From contig NC_079245.1 of NCBI RefSeq assembly GCF_028009165.1, forward strand, positions 3,100,001 to 3,164,000: a stretch of 64,000 nt of DNA, given 5' to 3'. Made by a program: the position numbers and the translations under genes. Positions 1 through 12,800 of the stretch are shown here, in pieces. Within the stretch, counting starts at the first letter, position 1. Every line of letters starts with the position of its first letter. The notes below the pieces were generated by a model that was not told where the DNA came from, made no database searches, and saw nothing but the letters and a program-made list of their open reading frames with translations. The stretch is from Akanthomyces muscarius. Its lineage: Eukaryota; Ascomycota; Sordariomycetes; Hypocreales; Cordycipitaceae.

Positions 1-1691
1 CATCGTGCTCTCTGAGGGGCCTTCGGCCAAATGGAGTCACATTGCCGAGTTTCCCTTTGACTCGGACGTCAAGAAAATGTCCGTCCTGTTTCGCGACATG
101 GAATCGAAGCAGACGCATGTATTCACCAAGGGCGCTGTCGAGCGCGTGCTGGACAGCTGCACCAAGATTGCCCTTGACGAAGACATACAAGACCTGACCG
201 AAGCAGCCAAAGACAACATCTTGGCCAACATGGAGGCGCTCGCCAGCCAAGGCCTGCGCGTCCTCGCCTTGGCCCACAAGATCAACGAAACCGTCATCGC
301 CGAGTCTGACTTTGCCCACGGCGCCAGCCCGTCGCGCGACACTTTTGAGCACGGCCTCGTCTTCCGCGGCCTCGTCGGCATCTACGACCCGCCGCGGCCC
401 GAGTCGGCGCCCAGCGTGCGCGCCTTCCACGCCGCCGGCATCGTCGTGCACATGCTGACGGGCGACCACCCGCAGACGGCGCGCGCCATTGCCCAAGACG
501 TCGGGATCCTGCCGGCCGAGGACGCGCTGCGCATGCTCGCCGCCGACGTCGCCGCGTCGCTGATGACGACGGCGCAGCGCTTCGACGCGCTGTCCGACGA
601 GCAGATCGACGCGCTGCCGCAGCTGCCGCTCGTGGTGGCGCGGTGCGCGCCCAGCACAAAGGTGCGCATGATTGAGGCGCTGCACCGCCGCGGCAGGTAC
701 GTCGCCATGACGGGCGACGGCGTCAACGACAGCCCGAGCCTGAAGCGCGCCGACATTGGCATCGCCATGGGCACCGGCTCGGACGTCGCCAAAGAGTCGT
801 CGGACATTGTGCTGACCGACGACAACTTTGCCTCGATCCTCAACGCGATTGAGGAGGGGCGCCGCATCTTTGACAATATCCAGAAATTTATTCTTCACGT
901 CCTGGCGGCGAATATTGGATTCGTCATCTCGCTGCTCACTGGCCTTTCGTTCAAGGACCAAGAAGGCGTCTCCGTGTTCCTGCTGTCGCCGGTTGAAATT
1001 CTGTGGATGCTGCTCGGAACTGGTGCATTCTCGGAAACTGGTCTGGGCTTTGAGAAAGCAGTGCCAGATATTTTGAACCGTCCTCCACATAATGTAAGTG
1101 TTCCATGAAGTCCCAAATGCACAAGTCTCTGACAACTGACTTCCTTAGCTCAAATATGGTGTCTTTACCCCCGAGTTCATCTTCGATATGGTAGTGTACG
1201 GTATTCTCATGGCAGGCTGCGTTCTGGGCTCCTTCACTGTCGTCATTTTCGGCTTCGACAACGGCAACCTCGGCGTCGACTGTAACAACCGCTACTCTCC
1301 CGCCTGCGACGAAGTTTTCCGTGCGCGTGCCACCGCCTACGCCACAATGACTTGGATATTCTTAATCTTCTCTTGGGAGCTCATCGACTTCCGCCGATCT
1401 CTGTTCTACATGCCAAACGGCATTGGTGCTTGGGCAGGACACCTCTGGAGCAACAAGTTCCTCTTCTTCTCGGTCACGGTTGTCTTTGCCATTGTTTTCC
1501 CGACAATCTACATTCCTGGACTGAATCATCTTGTATTTTTACACACGGGTATCACGTGGGAGTGGGCAGTTGTCTTCATCTCGGTTGGCGTGTGGATGGT
1601 AGGCACTGAGTCTTGGAAGTGGGCGAAGCGTGTCTACTTCCGCCGCACAGCGCCAAAGACGCAGACTTCCCCGGGTATTACTGACGTATAG
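1..1691 (+). CDS. ENA1: ENA-type (P-type IID) sodium/potassium-exporting ATPase, 3' part
   Basis: Plasma-membrane P-type ATPase that pumps Na+ or K+ out of the cell. Exons: base 2-1093 and 1149-1691; the 55 bp intron has gtaagt and ttag ends. About 544 residues are visible, roughly the C-terminal half of the usual 1,050-1,100, so the actuator domain and the DKTGT phosphorylation site lie left of the window. Seen here are the nucleotide-domain KGAVERV segment, MLTGDHPQTA, the hinge motif TGDGVNDSPSLKRADIG, and then the hydrophobic C-terminal membrane segments. The spacer between them and the tail ending in GITDV are typical of fungal ENA pumps rather than of PMA1 proton pumps or SERCA. It converges on the PARG gene. 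The family assignment is firm; whether it prefers Na+ or K+ cannot be read from this part. Confidence 0.9.
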
Positions 1692-2018
1692 GACTTCTGA
1701 TAGACAAAAGAAAACTTTTTGAGCTGGTTTCGGTGATTTCTTTGAGCTAGAAATAGATACACAATCGAGAAAACTAATACCTATCTCCATTGAAAGCATA
1801 AGTGCACTATGTTTTGCCGAAAACCTCAAAATAAGGTAATAATACGCGACGTCGTGTATGATATATCATGGGTGACTCTTTGAGCTTTTCATGCGACCGC
1901 GGAGGACTGCTGGTCGGTCCCTGGCTGGCTTGTGAAGTGTGTGACATGGTTAAGCACTCAATCGAGCAAAGGCAAAGTGAAAATGTTAGTTTTTCAAACG
2001 ACTCATCAATACAATTTA
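1692..2018. other. Intergenic, convergent 3' ends of ENA ATPase and PARG gene
   Basis: 327 bp, AT-rich, between two converging genes. It should hold both 3' UTRs. I see no ORF or RNA gene in it. Confidence 0.6.
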
Positions 2019-3425
2019 TTACTCATTATCATTCAGCCATTGCATAACGTCCAGCCTTCGCGTACTCTTCGGCACCGACCGCAGAAGACACATGACATCC
2101 GCTACACTCTTCAGAGACTTCCATTCGATCAGCTTCTCAAATGAGCTTCCATACTCCCACTCAGCTTCGTCAAAGACGACTCGCAAATTTCTTCTTGCGA
2201 GGGACGCAGCCATCCAAAGCAATAGTAACTTGACGGTCGGTTCGCCATTGAACGCGCCGCAGCCCCAGAATCCTGTAACCACAGTTGAATCGGCTGTCAG
2301 AGGCCAGGACGTAAAGCCAGCAAAGGCCTTTTTCAGCTCTCTCTCCATGTTCTTTTCGGCCAGATCAGGTAGTAAGCCGGCATTCGTATCGCCATTTTGA
2401 TCGTTGCCTGGCGAACCAGGATCGGCTAGATCAATCTCAAGCGCATCCATGAACAGCAGTCGACCGCCAGCTACCAATGGGTCATGTGTTTTCCAAGAAA
2501 TATCCCGGCGTTGGCCTTTGAACTGGATTATAGGCTGCGCCGAGTTGATGGAGAGAGCTTGTTCGTCTTTCAACTGTGGCGTAAAAAGTACAGCCACACA
2601 GCTCTCTGGAGCAGCACCGACGTGAAGCTCTTCCTGTGTTGCAGACTGGCCGAAGCCAATGTCCTTGTTTGCAGAGATGACCACCGCCCCCGCGTTGCCC
2701 AAATGTTCAATATTGTGAAATTCGGTGCTGTGCAATGTCAGTTTTCTAATACCAATCTTAGAAAGCTGTGTAGTTTCCCAGCAGTGCGAGGATAGCGTAG
2801 TCGCTTGATCCGGGTTCGTGGCAGCTTCAGCTGACCAGAGGGAGTACTCAACCACCTTTACCTCGACTTCGCTTCGAGTTTGTGTCCCTCGCACGCGAAA
2901 GTAAGTGAAGAGCGAATGTAGATAGGCTGAAACAGCCAGAGGATGTCGTTGACTAGAGTCGTACCAGACACTGAAGTCGTAGAAATCAGGTCTTGGCGAC
3001 TCAAATGAGCAAAGAAATTGGTGGGCCAGAAGTGATGCACACTGACTCTGCGAGAGACTCAGCGTTTGGCCAGGTGCTAGTTTCGGAATGGTTTCGCTCG
3101 TAAAAACTTTCGGCAAAGCGACTGCGAAGCGCAAGATAGAAGGCCAGATATCCGTGAAGAAAGACGACTCGTTCGCAATTGCTAGTCGCAACGAACCGTA
3201 GTCGCCAGCCGCGGCAGTAGATCCTCGAAGGGTGACGGAGATGGTTTCGAGCAAGTCCAACAGGCTGGGCCATGCTGTGATGTTTTGTCTCAAGAGCTCC
3301 TTCAGCAAGAGCCAGAACGGAACCGACCCATCGCTGTCCTCACAGCTGTCCTCAAGAACGCTGAAACGGTCGATGACACGACATGATAAGGCACATGGGA
3401 GCACACATTCGAAGTGCTGTCTCAT
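2019..3425 (-). CDS. Poly(ADP-ribose) glycohydrolase family protein (PARG)
   Basis: Predicted 468 aa, single exon, start ATG at 3425. The family hydrolyses poly(ADP-ribose) from proteins. The start fits because LPCALSCRVIDRFSVL near residue 10 resembles the beginning of the PARG fold. The catalytic region reads GAVVISANKDIGFG, then QSAT, then QEEL with Q264-E265-E266. In animal PARG the signature is GGG, 6-8 residues, then QEE; here the triplet is GFG at 257-259 and the loop is only four residues. A later block GFWGCGAFNGEPTVKLLLLW matches the conserved C-G-A-F-x-G-(D/E)-x-x-x-K segment. Fold and family are well supported. Activity is less sure because of the altered loop, which may simply be the usual form in filamentous fungi. 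The regulator gene upstream ends 119 bp away on the same strand. Confidence 0.8.
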   Translation of the reverse strand: MRQHFECVLPCALSCRVIDRFSVLEDSCEDSDGSVPFWLLLKELLRQNITAWPSLLDLLETISVTLRGSTAAAGDYGSLRLAIANESSFFTDIWPSILRFAVALPKVFTSETIPKLAPGQTLSLSQSQCASLLAHQFLCSFESPRPDFYDFSVWYDSSQRHPLAVSAYLHSLFTYFRVRGTQTRSEVEVKVVEYSLWSAEAATNPDQATTLSSHCWETTQLSKIGIRKLTLHSTEFHNIEHLGNAGAVVISANKDIGFGQSATQEELHVGAAPESCVAVLFTPQLKDEQALSINSAQPIIQFKGQRRDISWKTHDPLVAGGRLLFMDALEIDLADPGSPGNDQNGDTNAGLLPDLAEKNMERELKKAFAGFTSWPLTADSTVVTGFWGCGAFNGEPTVKLLLLWMAASLARRNLRVVFDEAEWEYGSSFEKLIEWKSLKSVADVMCLLRSVPKSTRRLDVMQWLNDNE

Positions 3426-3544
3426 TATTGCGTGAGTTCCAACATGTTGCGAAGTTTGAAATGTTCCTCAAGCCACAATGCTCGCTCAAGCTGAATATGC
3501 TGTGGGGTGCATGTGACTCACTAAGATCAGCGAGCTTAAACACC

Positions 3545-5284
3545 TCAAACAAGCAGGAAGTTCATATCTGGATCTTTAAGGGTTTGGATCCAGCCGCGGG
3601 ATTTCTTCTCCTTGTCTAAACCCCAGATGACTGGCAAAGTCTCCATTGCTGTGTAGAGAAAGCCCCATGGGCAGTTCACAACGAGGCGCTGCAGTCTATC
3701 CATGACCCACTTTTGCTGTTCCTCATCTGCCGCCTCGGCTCCAACAATAAATGTCGGCCACGTTGTGGCTTTGAAGTTAGGATCATCATCTGGGATGCTT
3801 GCGAGATGCTCGTATATATCTCGACTCAAGGCCTGGCCAAATTCGGGTCCAACGGCGGCGCCGACCGCTGGTACAGCCTGCAAAATATATAGGCAGGCTG
3901 CCAGACGGTGTGCAGAGCCGGCATGGATGCGGCTTTCGATCGGGATGCCGTGAAGGTATGATACTGTCCTGGCATCGTTTGCCCATGCAACGATATCAAA
4001 GCTATGTGCCTGTTGCAATAATGCTAGCCCAACTGCTTCGATCTCGGCAGGTGATGTCGCATCACCCTGCATGTTTGAGAGTTGAGAAGCTCCATGAAGG
4101 ATTTGCATAATGATAGGTGGGCAGCACAGGTAGCTATTGGCAGCGGCGCGCTCGAGAATTGAGGGAATTTGCGACGCTTCGAAGTACGACTTCGTTTGAA
4201 ACTTGATGGGCATAAAGGCGGAGCCCAGGATGAAGTAGCTATAATATGTCAGTGACGGACCTCATGGAGAAGCGGAGTGAACTGACATGAAGCAATCGGA
4301 GAGCATGTAATTTCGCAAAGAGTTGTCTGACGACGCTGTTGGCTCGAGCAGGGACATGATTCTACCTGCGCCTTCGAGGTGGGCCCTCCAGCCATGCTTT
4401 CCAGACTCAATGAGCTCGACATTGACAAAGAAAAGAGCGGCAGCTAGAGCCACATCGCCGCCTATTACATCAATATCCTGAACCGCAGCGTGCATGAGGC
4501 GTAACGCCTTGTTTTTTGCAACTAGTGCGTCTTGCAGGGCTTTTCGGGAAGCATTCTCTCGATTGAAAGCAATCATGCGATCCTCTTGTATTGAAGGTAA
4601 GGGAGCTCTGACGAGGTTGGACATGTGGGCGGCAGAAGCTGCGACGATGATGTACTGCAGCAGAGGATGGGCTTTTGTGAGAGGCAGAAGGGTGCGGAAG
4701 GGGTTCTCTGAAGGTACGTCGTGTGAGACCAAGTCTTTACACAGACGGTTTGTGACTATTGGTTTCGTGAGCAGATAGATTTTGAAACATGAAATAGACC
4801 GTCACATACAGTATGATAAGTAGTAGCGATGAGAGTCACCAAGGTCCTGGTATATAGGATCAACAAGGATATATGGCGTTTTCAGTTCTTTCTCGACTGA
4901 AGTCGCTCGCGAGCTGACAAGCTGCATGCTTTCCGGGGTGGCGGCGCGGCTAGCAAGTGGCGGTGTTGGTGGACAGTTTCCTGACTCTGGAGATGAAGAT
5001 GCGGACATAGAGCCGGTATCACTTGGTGAGTGGCCAGACGAGGCAAACAATTCCGAAGTCGCGGCAACGGCGCCACCTTCGACAGTGACGGGTGCACTCG
5101 ATGTGCGGCCGGCGAGCTTGCCTCTACTTGCCACGGCACCGGTCCATCGAAAAAGTTTACCGTATCCCAGGCATTCTTTGCCGGCATTCGTGCACTTGTT
5201 GCAGTGTGGATACGAGCGGTCGCATCGTAGCCGCTGCCGCCTGCAGTTGTGGCAGGGCTTTGCGGGAGTCTCAGCCTGGCTCAT
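3545..5284 (-). CDS. Zn2Cys6 fungal transcription factor, acr-2-like
   Basis: Predicted 545 aa from three exons: 5284-4810, 4755-4287 and 4238-3545; introns are 54 bp (gtatgt/atag) and 48 bp (gtcagt/atag). The N terminus has the binuclear zinc cluster with cysteines at 11, 14, 21, 28, 31 and 38, spaced CX2CX6CX6CX2CX6C. It is followed by GYGKLFRWTGAVASRGKLAG, a linker I associate with the Neurospora acr-2 (acriflavine sensitivity control) group. After a Ser/Pro-rich stretch comes the helical fungal-specific regulatory domain (Fungal_trans_2 type), starting YLSYFTNRLCKDLVSHD and including NPFRTLLPL. Splicing at exactly these sites restores that motif. Likely nuclear DNA-binding regulator. The acr-2 relationship is from memory of the motif; the targets are unknown. 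Confidence 0.88.
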
Positions 5285-8200
5285 GGGGGGCAGCCGTGTT
5301 GACGTCTGCGGCGCGCTGACGAGGTTACGGCAGTAGTTATGCTAATAGACCCATTCGAGGACGCAGCTAGGCGGGAGATGTGTCACAGATTTGAGCGCCT
5401 CGATCCATGGCACGGTACAGATAATCCTCGGCGATATCTCCTCACAGTCAGTACATGATGTGCGATTATGTTTGGGTGAACTCGCCACAGATGAGCCGCC
5501 CGTCGTGAGTACGCTAGTCCTAAACAGGCAGCCAAGACGCAACTTTCGCTTGCACACAAAAAGGTACGTATCTTTCACGAGCCACATTACCACCGCCACT
5601 TTATCAGCCACACTAAGAGTGCGGCAGAAGGCCCAGCTGTCTGTGGAGGGAACAAACGTTTCGATGCTTGCAAGTATTTCCACCCCAGCTTCACCTTGTT
5701 CACCGCATATCAGCACAAAGATGTCATACCCATATCTCAAATAGACAGTATCGGCACTTTTCAATCCAGCGTTTCAGATCTTCCGGGCCGTCACACTGCG
5801 GCTTTAGTCGCCTACCGGGTAGCGTCGCAGACCGCCAGATGTTGCACAGTGCAGACACAGCGCAGTGGCACACTGTCGTTCCGCACGCGACGAGTCTCCC
5901 GAAGCTTGTTTCATCTTGCCATGCATTATTTCCAGTGAAACTAGCCATATATCGCGATTCTTGACGCTTCCCCGTCCAGCCTACGTCGCCTGAACAGCCC
6001 AGCCGCGCAGCTCGAGTCTCTTGTTCTGGCGCATCTTGAAACACACGGCAGACGGTGGCAACACAGGACTCGAAGTTTCGCCCCGTACACAAATACTGAT
6101 TCCCCGGAAGTCTCGGAGATTTCATGGTATTACACACGCCAAGATGAGATAAATCGTCCAGTTTCACATCGTCCTGAGCTTGGCGCTCAGTCTTGCTTTC
6201 CATCAATGCACTGTTACGTTCATCCGGAAGCAGGGACAAGGCGTCGACATCAAATTACGTATTGCCACCAGGTCCTTTGCTGGAAAATGCTGGGTTGCCT
6301 TGGACGACGAAAATCCGCCTGCGAGCGCCGCCTATAGAGACCATACGATATGATGTGATTGCCATATTATAAGCTGGCGACGGATGTATTGAACCAGGAT
6401 GTGCAAAGTCAAAAAGGCTACACCCCTCCCCCTCGCGCATAATTGCACCCATAAGACTGCCCCCAATGGGCTCAATACGCTGTTGAGCGCATCTTATTTG
6501 CTACTTTGTAGCCAATAGTTCCGCAAAAGCCTTGTCGCCTGCCTGGACAGGAAGAGCTACGAAGTCAAGGCTCCGGCCCAGGCTTTGAATACGAAGGGCC
6601 ATTGCAAATGGGGCGCAACTGACTGGCAAACTGTTTTTCTTTTTTTCCCTCGACGCCAACGCTTTGGTCGCCACGAGCGCGTCGTGGCTGGAGGCGGCAT
6701 TTGAGCATTCAACACTGGACGAGGGGCTCCCCCGCCCGTAGCTGCCGCAGGCGATATCCCATATCGGACGAGTCTTGTCCTACCTGAACAGATCAGCGGA
6801 GACGAATTGTACACTTTGACACCACCTTCATTTATTCTCGACCCCTCTGGAAGCTAGGCTGGGGGGCTGGGCCATACCGTTCGGTGTTGCGACCCCTCCG
6901 CCTTTGTGATATGACTGTCGACTCATCCTGGAGGGGGGCACGATGTATCCCGGCAGCGGATGAAAGAGACCCTCTCATTTAATTCCAAGATGGTGTGCAG
7001 GCGTGCGAGTACCATGTACCGATACTGCATCCTGGCCCTCTGCAGGACTTTTGGCCACGGTGGCGTCGCGTGGAATACCAGGAGCATGACTGCCTTGCCT
7101 GTCTGGCGCGGTGCATGATTCCGTCGCGAATGCGCTGCTACGCAAAGCGACGATCTTTGGCCTGACTATCGAAGGCCAGCATCGACGATTTGATACCCTA
7201 TTCGCCTATGCGCACGTCGCCGTCGGAGAGCATGGGAATAGGAGGAGGCTGGCTGTGCGCGTTCATGGTTGGCCCGGGGCAACAGTTCATGTGCCACAAG
7301 CCGGGGGTGGACGTAACGTCACAAAGCACCTCCTATTGTAGGCTGGCATTTTTATAACACCCAGACAATGAACTCCTTGCGCTTCATGCTACTTTTGTAT
7401 TCCGACGTGAATATGACTCGACGATGGGTACGCTACGCAGCAGACGAAACAACAAAGGCATTCTGAGTTTTCAGTCATGGCCCGAGAAAAAGAAAGAAGA
7501 ATGTCGAGCAAGACTCTCTTTCGCCGATTATGCCCTGTCATAGATTTCGAAGTAACTTGGGTCTTCGGTACCTCGCCGAATGGCTTGGTACCGGGCTGAC
7601 TGGGAGAGAAATTGGCTCTAGCCGTCCACGACGCCGAGGAAAAGCGCACTGAAAGGCTCCAAAGATGTCCAATTATACAGACGCTTTGTTTGGAAAAATA
7701 CTTTCAAGCTATTGGTAAGAGCTTGGAGGCTACTGCCAAGACAGACTTGGCTTCGTCTACTCTCGTTTGTTGGATCATCATCAAATTTGCCCAGCAGTGG
7801 GTAGACTGTCCCGCTCCAAAGGCCCAGATCAAGACGATAAGAGGACACAGGAACATTTAACATCACTACACGAGAATTGGTAATGCTGGATGTTCCCACT
7901 CCGGGCATGGAAGCAGTTACGCGTGATATGGCCCCAATACCAGGAAGCCTGAAGTACCCAGTAACAGTAGTTTTATTTATTGAGTGCCAAGACAAGGGCG
8001 CGTCCTCTTTCCCGTATGTCTCCAATAGGGGTAGGGTGTGTGTTACTGTTTGAGCTCACAGTGATTGTCGCAAGCAATTTATTCCACGAGCCTGGCTGCA
8101 CGATCGCCCTGGCTTGATTGCTAAAAGGGCTGCTTAATGAGACATGGCCCAGGCCCCCCCTCCTTTGGCCCTGGCAGAAGTGGCAATTTATGGCAAAATC

Positions 8201-9600
8201 GGGCTTGCAGCTCATGATCTGAGGCGACCAAGGTTGAGTTCTTGCCGGTCGATGCAATGGATGCAGGAGTCCTGGTGGATGTGCATGGCTTCACCTGAAA
8301 ATGCGGATGCGCAGCGCGCAGATAAATTGCAGATGATTTGTCCCCGGATACTAATTGCAGGAGTATTATTTCTTGACTAGTTTTCAGGTGAATTTATTAC
8401 AGTTGATGAAAGGAGGAGTCCAGTTACTGGGATGAACTGGAAGCTCCTGCCGACAGGCGCCGCCGTGGTGTGCATGAATGGTCCCCGCGCGTTGGGTTTT
8501 ACAGCTGCCTTGGCAATCCTGGAGACTGCTTTGAACTGACAAATTACAACTCAGCCAGGAACTACAGTTGTTCTAGAGTTGCGCTGATGTGTCGAATGGA
8601 CAGCCTTGGGCTTGAGACAATACGATCACACGAGCAGAACGGAAGGCTAGTGTTCTTTGGCCACTTTGGCGTGAATCTCAACAGAAACCTGTCTTGCCAG
8701 CGGGAGACGCCAGGAGGTGAAACGCTGCTCACCGGAAGACCGAGTCTGGCTGGGGACTTGGGGCTGGAGGTCTTGAACCAGGTTCATATAACCGGCTTCT
8801 TCAGCACACGTGGAGCATGGCATATAGTGACGGGAAGCTATAACCCTTTGAGCGGAGCCAACCACGGAACGAATGGAAGAGACAAATACGTGTCCATAGT
8901 AAAAATCTCAGAGAGCAACCAGTGGAGTCCCTATGAGAAGCTGAGTGAATGCTAGACGTGTTCGATTGGACGATCGGGGAGGACTTGTGCATTATGCCAA
9001 GAGGGTATTTCTTGCCCGGTAACATGATTGAGCAAGAGGACATGAGTCGCGAGGGAGCCTATGTGTCTTGTTTCATGTTACGGAAAGGATGTTCAAGCGT
9101 GTAAAGCGGTGACATCTAGACGACACAAGTCTTGAACGTCGGCCAAGTACAAGGCATTGCTTGACTACGAAAGAGGGCTCGATCTGCGCACAGTTGTTAC
9201 GGTATGGGGTCGGGGTCGGGGATTTTTCTCTTTCGGCCAAGCAAATATCCCGAATAAGGGAGTCAAAGCCTGGAGAAACGCTACCTTGCACGAGGGCCGG
9301 CCATTGCGTGATGGACGTGGTGTTACTGTGCTGTATTTTTTTTTTTTTAATATCGGGCTGCTATAGGCACGCCTCCTGGTTAGTGTACCCAGACCAGCAG
9401 GCAGCACAAGCGCAGCGCCATACAAATAAGAATTTCAAGATCAATTGTAATTAAATTAAAACAAGAGAATGGCAAAATCCTTAAAAATAGAAGGACGCGC
9501 AAGAATAGCAGCAGGAACAAGGATCATTGTCTCAGCCCGACGCGCGCCGCCTGCGAACAGCCGTTGGACCTGCCAAAGGGTCCCTGGCCCGGGGCTCCCA
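5285..9600. other. Gene-poor intergenic region, left part of desert
   Basis: No gene I can support. Small ORFs occur on both strands (for example minus 5342-5764, minus 5724-6239, plus 8470-8955), but they start at non-ATG codons or lack splice sites that would join them, and none shows a domain. A 13-base T run lies at 9336-9348. The first few hundred bases should hold the promoter and 5' UTR of the Zn2Cys6 gene. GC content is balanced and I see no tract that looks strongly AT-shifted as RIP-mutated repeats would be. Confidence 0.5.
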
Positions 9601-9610
9601 CACCTGGAAA

Positions 9611-9833
9611 GCCGCTAAAAGGACAGCCTAGCAGGCCTGCTTTAGCGCCTCACCGCTGAGCCTGAGGGGGGCTACAGGGGAGTTTGGTGCTCACCGGGGG
9701 GTGTGAGCCGGCGGCTTACAGGCTGGAAGCCACTGTATCTTAGCGGCCGGTGTACTGAAGGTTCCCTGTAGATACAGGGCGCTAGCGCTAGGTAGGTACC
9801 TATTGCTCCCTACATAGGCACCTACCTAGCGCT
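9611..9833. repeat. Block of consecutive inverted repeats (hairpins)
   Basis: Within 223 bp there are several short inverted repeats. CGCTAAA at 9613-9619 faces TTTAGCG at 9641-9647 and encloses the perfect palindrome AGCAGGCCTGCT at 9630-9641. GCTCAC at 9689-9694 faces GTGAGC at 9703-9708. AGCCG/CGGCT lies at 9706-9716, overlapping the previous one. CCCTGTA/TACAGGG lies at 9764-9779. Last comes a large hairpin with 20-base arms at 9784-9803 and 9814-9833, 19 of 20 matched, and a 10-base loop. The block is non-coding. It could be the remnant of a short non-autonomous element or a structured regulatory or RNA element. The function is unknown. Confidence 0.6.
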
Positions 9834-12800
9834 GGGTGATGCAAATGCTGCAGGCGAACCCCCCACTCACCGCGTGGGCCAGACAGGCCAGGCCAGGGTT
9901 CGACTTATATACAGGGCTTTGAGGCTCGTTTGGCTGCTACCCTGGCCCTGCCCCAATGCAATAACCGGCGGAAGAATTGGCCGCCTTTGGTGTGCTTCGC
10001 TGCAGCACCCAAAGCAGTGCTAGTTGATCGACCAGTGCCACTGCGGATCGCTGGGGGAAGAAGGATGCACGCTGGTGCTGGGTCCCCGTCCTGTTGCTGC
10101 CGCTGGTGGTGGTGCACGGCCGCGGCATGGTTACACTTGAACACTTGGCCACGTCCTTTTTGTTTCCTCCCTCTTCCAGTCGGGGAGAACCTGACGTGTC
10201 TCGAAACATGCGAATGCCGGCTTTGTGCCAGCCCTACACACGCACAAGTCCACCAGAAAAAAAAGGGACCGTGCCAGTGCCAGGGATGCGCTCTACCGAG
10301 ACAGCACAGAGCGAATCGTGTTACCCTTATGTAGGCTGCCTGCACGTTGAGTAGCATTGTCCGTACTGATGTAAGACCTGTGATAGTTGCATTCGGACAA
10401 GTGCCGAGTACGCGTCTCAAAAGAGATGCACAATGCAGCAGCAGCATGCGGGCAGTGCCAGGCTGCAGGCCTCCTACTGTCCTGTATAATGGGCTAATAA
10501 GCTGCCAAAGACATGAAATCGCCAAAGCCACGTGCTACAATCCATTCTCTATCCAGAAGGCGACCGTTGCATATACAAGGATGCTGAAGTTGGCTGCCAA
10601 CAACTTGTAATCAACGACACAGAGCTACACAATTGACACCCACGCGTCGCCACCAAGGAGATATCCTGCAGCAATCAATCTCCTTTCCCGGTGCTGCAGA
10701 GATTTTTGCCAGCATCTCTCCATTCAAATCCACAGAATCGAAATTCAGCATCAGTAAACATTTACGAGTCACGCACGATCCCGGTTCTTAACACGGTATT
10801 ATCAGACTCCGTCGTACCAGCACACCGGCCCTTTCCCCCCATCGCAATCAAATACAAAGGAAGATGATGGCAACGTTTCCACTTTCTTCTGGAACGGAGT
10901 TCTGTAAAGGAAATCCGATGCACTTTCGGAACCTTCCAGGGCTTGTCCTTGTTCTTAATAGACAAGGCCTCTTCTTACCAGTGACACACCCTTTCCCCGC
11001 CGCCGCCGCCGCCGCCGCCCCTGGCTTGTGCGAACTCCTTTTGGCATTCCGCCGCCAGAGGAACTTTTTTCCCTCTGCTTTTTAATGTGAACAAAATCTC
11101 CTCCTCCGCTCCACGCCTTGTCTAGACATGGGTCCCTGCCAGTAGCTGTCACAGCTAACATGGTTTCCAATGTGCCATCGCATTGACGCTTCACAGTTAT
11201 GACGAGGCCCTTTGTGCTTTTTTTTTTCGTTTCAAAAGTGACCCCCAACATGTAATAGGAACTTTGTGGCCGTAATCTTGCAGGGCATTGCGAACAGGGT
11301 AGATCCAAGACGTGGAGAGCGGCAGGATTGTTACTAGGTGGCTACTACTTTGCCGATGTTGACGGCGGTTTCGCACAGCTCTTCTGGCCAGGCATTCCCT
11401 GTTACGCATCTGCATCTTTGCCCCAGAAACTACTTCGGACCAGTTAGAGTTTATTCTAGTTTACTGGTAGCAAACGCGGATAAGAGATGGCCGACTGAAC
11501 GAGAAGGCTAGCACGCTGCCGTCATCAGCCGTTAATGAATCTGAGGCTCAACCAACTCAAGCTAGTTCGGGTTCCCACGGCGCTGTCTGCCGCTCACAAC
11601 TAGCGGGATCAGTTCCGCTCTATTTCTTCGGCCGACCGAGTAGGCTAACCAAAAGTCCTTTCACTAACTAACAAACGGGGAAGGAGCGACCAATTAGCTC
11701 GCCCCCAAAGCCGACCTCTGGAGACGAAAAAGTCGTTTTCGAGGCGCAGATCTACGCCGAGCTAACAAAATCAATAATTCAGCGTCGAGCAAAGTGAAGT
11801 GGAGAAGGCAAAACCACAGCGCGACAGTTGAGACTGTCGTCAGGAGCGGTGCCGCCGCCCCGTGCGTCACCAACACGGAGGATGCTACCAGCTCGAGTCA
11901 TTGTCATCCAGGAACCTAATCTACAATCGTAATGCTTCCATCACGAGACTCTCGTGGACACGTGAAAGAAAAAAATTGACCACAAAATACCTGCTCATAC
12001 GCATAGAGGTTTCTAGAGAGATCCGACGCATACCATACCGGCTGCAAGCTGCCCGATGGGCTGGACCGAGAGCCACTTGAAACGTGTTGCATCTTCCCGC
12101 AAATGCCACTACCAGCCACTCTTGTGTAAAAGAAAAAAGGCTAAGCGATGCCTTGGTGAAAAGCCGTAGCAACGTGGGTAACCCGGTGGGCGGACCAATT
12201 TTGGTAGTGACATTTGGTCGTCCCCTTCCTACCAGCATCTGCGAGGTGCGTCGCTACATCGCTCCCACCAACAATGCAATGCAGACACCTTTAAAAAAAG
12301 ATGGAGACCATGTCGAAGGGATTGGCGGGGACGATCATCCCGGGTGTTACTGATTGATGAGGGCTGATGATCCCAATGGCGAAAGCCTGAGCCCGGCACA
12401 ATGCGGCATTGCGAGATGACGTTGGGGCTGTACTCCAGAGCGCATTGCAACAAAGTTACCTCGGAAGCAAGAAGAAGGTGCAACGCCCAAGATGCAACGT
12501 CGCGCCAACGGCCCGTCCAAAAAAATCCACGAGCCAGTCAGGGTCACCATTCCAGAGCTGTACGGAACCACCAGGTCCAGTAAGGCAAAACTTGGCATTG
12601 CTAGCCATCCCTGTTCCGCCAGCCTTTTTGAGCCAAGCCTCTCCCCACCACGATGTGTGCTACCAAAATAAATTGAGGCTGCTTGAGGGGGCCAGCTGAG
12701 AACCATCGGGGTGAGAAGCCCCAGCTGTTCTCGCCAGTTCGCTCTACCGCGGCGTACTAAGCGACTGCTTGCGGCGAAGTGTTTGGCGAGAGGGCTTGTG

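Noticed and set aside
5342..6239. Two minus ORFs (5342-5764 and 5724-6239) as one spliced gene
   Set aside because: They lie in different frames, the second begins at TTG, and I found no consensus splice pair that would join them.
8470..8955. Plus ORF of 161 codons
   Set aside because: It begins with GTG and has no recognisable motif.
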